Of a stretch of DNA of 6,321 bases, positions 5,149 to 6,321 are shown piece after piece. The DNA comes from Streptomyces californicus (GTDB taxonomy: Bacteria > Actinomycetota > Actinomycetes > Streptomycetales > Streptomycetaceae). Both the position numbers and the translations under genes were made by a program. The notes beneath the pieces were generated by a model. That model did not search any database, was not told the DNA's origin, and was given only the letters and a program-made list of their open reading frames with translations. Within the stretch, counting starts at the first letter, position 1, and the number at the start of each line of letters is the position of its first letter. The stretch lies in the NCBI RefSeq assembly GCF_000717645.1, contig NZ_JNZZ01000058.1:1-6321 (forward strand), read 5' to 3'.

Positions 5149-6126
5149 ATGACGGACCCTCACGAACCCGCCTCGGCCGACGCGGACGACGTCGAACGCC
5201 ACCTCTGCCCGCGGTGCGCGGCCGAGCCGGGCTCGCCGTGCCGGTCGCGCGCCGGCGCGGTCGCCGGTACCTACCACACCGGCCGGTTCACCAAGGTGCC
5301 CCGCCTCGCGAAGCTGCTGCGGGTCCAGACCCCCGCGAGCCGCGGCCCCGGACAGCCCTGGCGGCCCGGCACTCCGCCACCCGCCCCGCTCGACCCGGAC
5401 ACCCCGAGCGCGGACATCCGCATCGGCTACGCCCGCTGCTCGACCCTGGGCCAGGAACTCGACTCCCAGCTCGACGCCCTCGCCCAGCACGGTGTCCCCC
5501 GGGAGAAGGTCTTCAGCGAGAAGATCAGCACCCGCATCCGGGTCCGCCCCCAGTTCGAAGCCGCCCTCACCGCGGCCCGCGAGGTCAAAGCGCACGCACC
5601 GCACTGCCGGGTCATCCTCACCGTCTACGAGATGAAACGGCTCGGCCGCGACGCCGCCGAGCTCACCGCGCTCGCCGACCACCTCACCGCCCACGGCCTG
5701 GTCCTGGAGATGCTCGCCGGGCCCCTGCCCGGCATGTACGACCCCAGCGGCCCCGGCCGACTGCTGTTCGCGTTCTTCGCCGCGATGGCCGAGACCGAGC
5801 GGGAAAACATCCGCGAGTCCACCCTCGAAGGCCTCGACACCGCCGCCCGCAAGGGCCAGCACGGCGGCCGCCCCCCGGTCATCACCGACGACATGCTCCA
5901 CACCGTCATCCGCCGCCGCACCGCAGGTGAATCAGTCGAGCAGATCCAGCCCGACCTGATCATCCCCACCGGCAAACGCAAGGGCCAGAGCCCTTCTGTC
6001 GCGAGCATCTACCGGGCACTCGCCGAGCACGGGAAGGCCCAGGCCTACCCCGAGGCCGTCGAGGCGGCCCAGGCCGACTTCACGGCGCTACGCCAGCGGT
6101 CAGCGACCGCGCCCGCCAGCTCGTAG
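5149..6126 (+). CDS. tnpR: Tn3-type serine resolvase with an N-terminal zinc-binding motif
   Basis: This 325-residue serine recombinase is predicted to resolve transposon cointegrates at a res site and to repress its own gene. Residues 20-46 carry CX2CX7CX11H (C20, C23, C31, H43, then GR), a zinc-binding motif known from small actinobacterial and phage proteins. A Pro/Arg-rich linker (60-88) follows. The resolvase domain starts at about 90: IGYARCSTLGQELDSQ with nucleophile S98 and R96, EMKRLGRD (R164, R167), DPSGPGRLLFAFFAAMAETER (198-218), then the long helix. The C-terminal DNA-binding region begins at GGRPP (239-243) and has a helix-turn-helix ending near SVASIYRALAEHG (283-295). Classic Tn3 resolvases have about 185 residues, so this one is extended at both ends. 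The ATG at 5149 has no Shine-Dalgarno sequence and may be leaderless. The gene seems intact, although both transposases nearby are broken. Confidence 0.9.
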   Translation: MTDPHEPASADADDVERHLCPRCAAEPGSPCRSRAGAVAGTYHTGRFTKVPRLAKLLRVQTPASRGPGQPWRPGTPPPAPLDPDTPSADIRIGYARCSTLGQELDSQLDALAQHGVPREKVFSEKISTRIRVRPQFEAALTAAREVKAHAPHCRVILTVYEMKRLGRDAAELTALADHLTAHGLVLEMLAGPLPGMYDPSGPGRLLFAFFAAMAETERENIRESTLEGLDTAARKGQHGGRPPVITDDMLHTVIRRRTAGESVEQIQPDLIIPTGKRKGQSPSVASIYRALAEHGKAQAYPEAVEAAQADFTALRQRSATAPASS

Positions 6127-6172
6127 AGGCCCGCTACTGGCCGTTCCGACCCTCCCGACGGCCGTAGGGCCT
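6127..6172 (+). terminator. Terminator of the resolvase gene
   Basis: Immediately after the stop codon, 6127-6144 pairs with 6158-6172 in a stem of about 15 base pairs with two small bulges (AGGCC, then TAC, then GGCCGT on the left arm) and a 13-base loop. There is no T tract. I see nothing further in 6173-6223. Confidence 0.7.
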
Positions 6173-6227
6173 GGCTACCGCCAAATCCCGGTCCGATCCT
6201 CCCCAAGGGCCGGTATGCGGCGCTTAG

Positions 6228-6321
6228 AGGTCCTAACAAAGGCGTTGGACGTGTCGGTGAGTGATGAGGCAGGTGGCGAGGCCGAGGAAGGCTTCGTGGA
6301 TGTCGTCGCGTCGTTCCCATC
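6228..6321. mobile_element. Second IS5-family element, cut by the window edge
   Basis: The element is recognised from the transposase tail at 6233. Its outer end is probably near 6228, because TTAG at 6224-6227 fits the YTAR target type and AGGTCCTAAC follows. The other end lies outside the window, so the inverted repeat cannot be verified. Confidence 0.6.
6233..6321 (-). CDS. C-terminal end of an IS5-family transposase (partial)
   Basis: The minus strand reads [19 protein letters not shown], then THRHVQRLC and a TAG stop at 6235-6233. The pattern (R)WERRxDIHEAFLxLAxCLI is the usual C-terminus of actinobacterial IS5-family transposases, directly after the catalytic Glu region. The rest lies beyond the right edge. 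The sequence is not similar to the C-terminus of the IS at 103-1496 ([12 protein letters not shown]), so this is a different element. Confidence 0.82.
   Translation of the reverse strand, partial: WERRDDIHEAFLGLATCLITHRHVQRLC

Noticed and set aside
1..6321. CRISPR array, tRNA, defence or toxin-antitoxin operon
   Set aside because: No regularly spaced direct repeats, no tRNA-like fold, and no recognisable defence or toxin domains. The passenger gene could be immunity-like, but nothing in the sequence shows it.

Overview
The window is a mobile-element mosaic from a high-GC actinobacterium, most likely Streptomyces or a close relative. The evidence is the strong G/C bias at third codon positions, the Streptomyces-type IS5-family transposases, and a serine recombinase with an actinobacterial-type zinc-binding leader. 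No housekeeping gene, tRNA, rRNA or CRISPR array is visible. The content fits a plasmid, a chromosome arm or a transposon-rich island.

Layout, left to right. (1) Positions 1-98 are unassigned flank. (2) Positions 103-1496 are a complete IS5-family element with near-perfect terminal inverted repeats and a CTAG on each side. It carries an intact DDE transposase (576-1451, minus) and, unusually, a passenger gene (143-562, plus) for a small conserved protein of unknown function. (3) Directly after the IS, 1497-2446 encodes the C-terminal catalytic third of a Tn3-family transposase. The cut lies five codons before the first catalytic Asp, and the matching N-terminal part is not on the other side of the IS. 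Two strong hairpins follow. (4) Positions 2679-4067 encode a 462-residue protein that I do not recognise. (5) Positions 4181-4478 are a remnant of a second, different Tn3-family transposase with an internal deletion and frame change. (6) Positions 4666-4863 (minus) encode a complete 65-residue cold-shock protein that looks more like Bacteroidota proteins than Streptomyces ones and has a lower GC third position. (7) Positions 5074-5139 hold four copies of GTTCTCA/TGAGAAC in a large hyphenated palindrome. This is probably the res site and/or operator of the recombinase that follows. (8) Positions 5149-6126 encode a Tn3-type serine resolvase with an added N-terminal zinc-binding motif, followed by a strong terminator. 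(9) From 6233 to the right edge is the C-terminal end of another IS5-family transposase on the minus strand.

How it fits together: the region appears to have been built by successive insertions and deletions of at least two Tn3-family transposons and two IS5-family elements. Both Tn3 transposases are dead or truncated. The resolvase and its site, the cold-shock gene and the 462-residue gene are left as apparently intact genes, which are candidate transposon cargo or survivors. Only the first IS looks able to move by itself. I see no convincing defence, toxin or biosynthetic system. The most unusual items are the IS with its passenger gene, the zinc-finger resolvase with its repeat array, the foreign-looking cold-shock gene and the uncharacterised 462-residue gene.
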